Assembly: GCA_937859005.1 (NCBI GenBank)
Contig: CALLYR010000136.1
Span: 1 to 8,728 of the forward strand
Length of the DNA: 8,728 bases
Direction: 5' to 3'
From: an uncultured Paracoccus sp.
GTDB taxonomy: Bacteria; Pseudomonadota; Alphaproteobacteria; Rhodobacterales; Rhodobacteraceae
Translations under genes and position numbers: made by a program
Shown: positions 6,613 to 8,728 of the stretch, in pieces
Layout: every line of letters starts with the position of its first letter
Position numbering within the stretch: the first letter of the stretch is position 1
Notes under the pieces: generated by a model
The model's database searches: none
What the model was told of the DNA's origin: nothing
What the model saw: only the letters and a program-made list of their open reading frames with translations

Positions 6613-7362
6613 GATCTCATCCTCATCGCAGACCAGCGTGCCGCTGGTTTCATCGGTTTCCTCGAACGAGGACAGCACCCGCAGCCGCACCTTGAAGCGC
6701 ATCGCCAGTTCGACCGAGCGGGTCTGCAGCACCTTGGCGCCCAGTGACGCCAGTTCCAGCATCTCCTCGAACGCGATCTTTTCCAGCTTGCGCGCCCTGC
6801 TGCTGATCCGCGGGTCGGTGGTATAGATGCCGTCCACATCGGTATAGATATCGCAGCGCTCGGCGCCGAAGGCCGCGGCAAAGGCAACGGCGGTGGTGTC
6901 CGACCCGCCGCGGCCCAGCGTGGTGATCCGCCCGTCCGGGCCGATCCCCTGAAAGCCCGCGACGACCGCGACCCTCATTCCTTCGGCGAATTTCTGGTCG
7001 ATGTTGTCGCGCGGGATCGACACGAAGCGCGCCGATCCATGCTGGGCGGTGGTGTTGATCGGCACCTGCCAGCCCTGCCAGCTGCGTGCGGGCACGCCCA
7101 TTTCCTGCAGGCGCAGGGCCATCAGCCCGGCGGTGACGTTCTCGCCCGAGGCGACGACCGCGTCGTATTCGCGCGCGTCATACAGGCGCGAGGTGCCCTC
7201 GACCCAGCCGACCAGTTCGTTGGTCTTGCCGGACATGGCGCTGACGATGACGATGACGTCATGGCCGCGCTCGACCTCGCGCTGGACCTTGCGGGCCGCA
7301 TTCGCGATGCGGTCCAGGTCGGCCACCGAGGTGCCGCCGAATTTCATCACCAGAAGCGGCAT
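6106..7362 (-). CDS. lysC: Aspartate kinase (lysine/threonine/methionine pathway)
   Basis: LysC phosphorylates aspartate with ATP, the first step toward lysine, diaminopimelate, threonine and methionine. The 418-residue protein begins MPLLVMKFGGTSVADLDRI, with the kinase signature KFGGTSV at 7-13. Further kinase motifs are SAMSGKTNEL (41-50), ASGEN (71-75), the GRGGSDTTA nucleotide loop (150-158) and YTDVDGIYTTDPR (173-185). Two ACT domains follow at about 265-340 (KVTLVTVEDRPGISAAIFEPL) and 350-415 (KVSVVGIGMRSHAGVAARMF), so feedback inhibition by lysine and/or threonine is expected. Length fits the monofunctional class of about 410 residues. ATG at 7362 is fixed by homology: the frame stays open 66 codons further, but the true N-terminus is the Lys-Phe-Gly-Gly strand. 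The ribosome-binding site is a modest GGGGG. ptsP follows after 52 bp. Confidence 0.97.
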   Translation of the reverse strand: MPLLVMKFGGTSVADLDRIANAARKVQREVERGHDVIVIVSAMSGKTNELVGWVEGTSRLYDAREYDAVVASGENVTAGLMALRLQEMGVPARSWQGWQVPINTTAQHGSARFVSIPRDNIDQKFAEGMRVAVVAGFQGIGPDGRITTLGRGGSDTTAVAFAAAFGAERCDIYTDVDGIYTTDPRISSRARKLEKIAFEEMLELASLGAKVLQTRSVELAMRFKVRLRVLSSFEETDETSGTLVCDEDEIMESKVVSGVAHSRDEAKVTLVTVEDRPGISAAIFEPLAQAGINVDMIVQNISERDYEDHPGAVTDMTFSCPINQVERARKAMEEARAAGRIAYDELAVDTEVAKVSVVGIGMRSHAGVAARMFRALADENINIKVISTSEIKISVLIDRKYMELAVQALHDAFELESA

Positions 7363-7397
7363 CTTGGCCCCCAGTCGCCACGGTTGGAACGCATGGG

Positions 7398-7426
7398 CTA
7401 TTAGGGCCGCGCCGGGCCGAGGGCAA
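7398..7426 (-). promoter_or_regulatory. Candidate lysC promoter
   Basis: On the minus strand TTGCCC (7426-7421) and TAATAG (7403-7398) are spaced 17 bp apart. The predicted start near 7391 gives a leader of roughly 30 nt before the lysC ATG. The position just downstream of a T-tract terminator fits a fresh transcription start. Neither box is perfect, and the final T of the -10 is missing. Confidence 0.4.
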
Positions 7427-7441
7427 GGGCAACCGGCCCGC

Positions 7442-7465
7442 AAAAATCTGCGCCGGCCGGCCAGA
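7442..7465 (-). terminator. Intrinsic terminator upstream of lysC
   Basis: On the minus strand TCTGGCC (7465-7459) pairs with GGC-G-CAGA (7454-7447), a 7-bp stem with one bulged G and a GGCC loop, followed directly by TTTTT (7446-7442). It would stop transcription from the DUF1178 side, or from an RNA in the spacer, before lysC. Because it sits in front of the candidate lysC promoter, I read it as an end-of-unit terminator and not as lysC attenuation. Confidence 0.6.
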
Positions 7466-7815
7466 GTTCCGCGGCAGGACGCAGACCTTGCATGGCGGTC
7501 GCGCGCGTCCGGCACTTTCCACGGCTGTGCCGGCCGGCGATCCGGCAGCGGCCGCGGCATGCAGCCCGAAAGTCATTTCCTTCGTCCGCGCGCTCTCTCA
7601 GGCGCAAGGACTTGCGGGTCACCCGTCTGGCGCCTGCAGCCCTGAACCAGGCAGGTTGCGGCAGGCATGGCGTCTGCACTGAAGGTTCTGACCTCTTCAT
7701 TGATCCGTGGTCCCGCCCCCGGAATGCGTGTGGAGGCATGGAGGGGCGCAGGCTGGCGATGCGGCCAGGCCCGGAACGGCAGGTCCCCGGCCAGATGAAC
7801 AGGATCTCGCAACGG

Positions 7816-7833
7816 AAAGGGCCGGCTCCCTTC
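7816..7833 (-). terminator. Weak terminator-like hairpin after the DUF1178 gene
   Basis: On the minus strand AAGGG (7832-7828) pairs with CCCTT (7821-7817) around a 6-nt loop, extendable by a G-T pair, with TTCCGTT spanning the end of the stem and what follows. It is 18 bp past the DUF1178 stop codon. The stem is short and the T-run is broken, so termination here would be partial at best. Confidence 0.3.
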
Positions 7834-7850
7834 ATCCGGGGATGCTGCGC

Positions 7851-8267
7851 TCAACTGACCTTGTGGCGGGGGCGGAAGGGCAGCGGGGCCACGGGAATCC
7901 CGTCCTCCAGCAGCTTGCGCGCGTCCTCCAGCCGGGCTTCGCCGTGGATGGGGCGGTCGGGCTTGCGGCCTTCGTGGATGTCGCGCGCCTCGGACGCGAA
8001 ACGGCTGCCGACATAATCGGAGTTGCGTTCGACATGTTCGCGCAGCGCGGCCAGCTCCGCCTCGGCGGGATTGCGCGGGGCGCTCAGCGGGCGGTCGGAA
8101 TCCGATGCCGCGACGGTCGGGGCCATCGGCGCCTTGTCCACATCGGTGCTGCCGCAGACCGCGCAACTGACCTGCGCGGCCGTCCGCAGCCCGTCATAGG
8201 CCGCGGCCGAACGGAACCAGCTGTCGAAATCATGACCTTTGGCGCAACGCAGCGCATAGCGGATCAT
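7851..8267 (-). CDS. DUF1178 family protein with zinc-ribbon-like N-terminus
   Basis: This 138-residue cytoplasmic protein belongs to DUF1178, a proteobacterial family of unknown function. The N-terminus MIRYALRCAKGHDFDSWFRS is the family hallmark: Cys8 and His12, then Cys35-x-x-Cys38 in SCAVCGS, which together look like a small metal-binding ribbon. A variable charged linker (about 52-80) leads to the conserved C-terminus: YVGSRFASEARDIHEG, then RPIHGEA, then LLEDGIPVAPLPF. Length is typical. ATG at 8267 is chosen because AAGGAG lies 8 nt upstream; the longer open frame would overlap the end of waaA. It follows waaA on the same strand after 58 bp. A weak promoter-like pair (TTGCGC 8318-8313, GATATC 8295-8290, 17-bp spacing) lies in that gap, so it may be transcribed alone or with waaA. 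The metal site is inferred. Confidence 0.92.
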   Translation of the reverse strand: MIRYALRCAKGHDFDSWFRSAAAYDGLRTAAQVSCAVCGSTDVDKAPMAPTVAASDSDRPLSAPRNPAEAELAALREHVERNSDYVGSRFASEARDIHEGRKPDRPIHGEARLEDARKLLEDGIPVAPLPFRPRHKVS

Positions 8268-8325
8268 CGGGAACTCCTTTCCGATCGCAGATATCGGCAT
8301 CCGCACCAGCCTGCGCAAGACGGGA

Positions 8326-8728
8326 TCAGCGCCGCGCCAGCGCCAGAAGCGCCGCGACCAGCGGCGCCGGATCGGGCGCCGCGGCGTCGAGCGCCGCACG
8401 TGCGGCCCGGCCCATGGCCCGCATCCGGTCCGGCGCATCGACAAGGCCGCCCACGGTTGCGGCCAGCGTTTCAGCCCTGACCGGATCGGCTGCACCCGCG
8501 GCCTGCAAGGCCTGGTAAGCGGCGGTGAAATTCGACACATGCGGCCCGTGCAGCAGCGCGCAGGCATGGGCCGCCGGCTCCCACGGGGTATGGCCGCCGC
8601 GGTCGCTCAGCGAGCCGCCGGTCAGGCACAGGCCGGCCGCCGCATAGCAGGGTCCCATCACCCCCAGCCGATCGATCAGCAGGACGGGCGCATCCTGCGG
8701 CAGATCGGCGGGGGTGCGGTCCCCCAAC
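8326..8728 (-). CDS. waaA: 3-deoxy-D-manno-octulosonic acid transferase, C-terminal part
   Basis: The last 133 or so residues of a Kdo transferase (WaaA/KdtA) are present; the 5' end lies beyond the right edge. The enzyme adds Kdo from CMP-Kdo to the lipid A precursor at the inner membrane, a step in LPS core synthesis. The visible part is the C-terminal GT-B domain. VLLIDRLGVMGPCYAAAG leads into the diagnostic GGSLSDRGGHTPWEPAA, and then LLHGPHVSNFTAAYQAL, which I recall as the nucleotide-sugar-binding face of this family. The frame is open to the window edge; the first in-frame TTG at 8727 is not the true start. An alanine-rich C-terminal helix ends the protein. It implies a Gram-negative organism with a normal Kdo-lipid A pathway. 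Confidence 0.92.
   Translation of the reverse strand, partial: LGDRTPADLPQDAPVLLIDRLGVMGPCYAAAGLCLTGGSLSDRGGHTPWEPAAHACALLHGPHVSNFTAAYQALQAAGAADPVRAETLAATVGGLVDAPDRMRAMGRAARAALDAAAPDPAPLVAALLALARR

Larger units (their letters stand above)
7363..7850. other. Gene-free spacer between lysC and the DUF1178 gene
   Basis: This 488-bp stretch has no open frame with convincing protein features; open frames crossing it are arginine-, proline- and alanine-rich like other GC-rich shadows. Besides the lysC promoter and terminator listed separately, it holds a 7-bp perfect hairpin (CCGGCAC 7509-7515, GTGCCGG 7527-7533, 11-nt loop). GCCGGCCGGC also occurs twice (7452-7461 and 7529-7538). I found no tRNA-like fold. 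It could be a long 3' UTR, a small RNA locus or decayed sequence. Confidence 0.5.

Noticed and set aside
7442..7465. lysC transcription attenuator or lysine riboswitch
   Set aside because: There is no lysine-aptamer-like sequence or lysine-rich leader peptide upstream, and a plausible lysC promoter lies downstream of the hairpin, so it more likely ends an upstream transcript.
7259..7576. A minus-strand 105-codon frame starting before lysC and running into it
   Set aside because: It crosses the T-tract terminator and the lysC promoter, overlaps lysC by over 100 bp, and has no recognisable domain; its AAGGA is too close to the ATG.
7492..8016. Plus-strand open frames across the lysC-DUF1178 spacer
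   Set aside because: They run antisense into the DUF1178 gene, with basic low-complexity composition and no family resemblance.

Overview
The window is GC-rich chromosomal DNA from an alphaproteobacterium, most likely a Rhodobacteraceae member close to Paracoccus or Rhodobacter. This rests on the strong G/C third-position bias, the aspartate kinase-ptsP gene pair, the form of the PtsP protein and the DUF1178 gene. I see no tRNA, rRNA, CRISPR array, insertion sequence or phage gene, and base composition looks even throughout. It reads as ordinary chromosome, and I did not find a clearly new biological system.

Left part (1-3297): a sugar ABC importer of the xylose/ribose (CUT2) type with its own regulator. 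On the minus strand, in order of transcription, lie a periplasmic sugar-binding protein (1003-2055), a single-domain ATPase (126-941) and the first 43 codons of the permease (1-129, cut by the window edge). The ATPase and permease genes overlap by 4 bp (ATGA). An 8-bp perfect hairpin lies between the binding-protein and ATPase genes. A LacI-family regulator (2290-3297) is transcribed divergently. The 234-bp gap between it and the binding-protein gene holds a cluster of GTTGC/GCAAC inverted repeats that look like its operators, overlapping a candidate promoter for the importer.

Middle part (3402-7362): minus-strand genes read in the order lysC (aspartate kinase), ptsP (enzyme I of the nitrogen PTS), then a small protein of unknown function. 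lysC to ptsP is a known alphaproteobacterial order and probably an operon. lysC has a candidate promoter of its own just downstream of an intrinsic terminator. It also carries an internal ATG with a good ribosome-binding site, exactly where a separate regulatory beta subunit would begin.

Right part (7363-8728): 488 bp without a convincing protein gene separates lysC from a DUF1178 zinc-ribbon-like gene (7851-8267), which follows the C-terminal end of waaA (Kdo transferase for lipid A core, cut by the right edge). The gene-free stretch contains two stable hairpins and a T-tract terminator on the minus strand, so it may be a long structured 3' UTR or a small RNA.

Points most worth checking are the operator cluster, the changed ligand-pocket residue in the sugar-binding protein, the internal start in lysC, and the structured lysC-upstream spacer.
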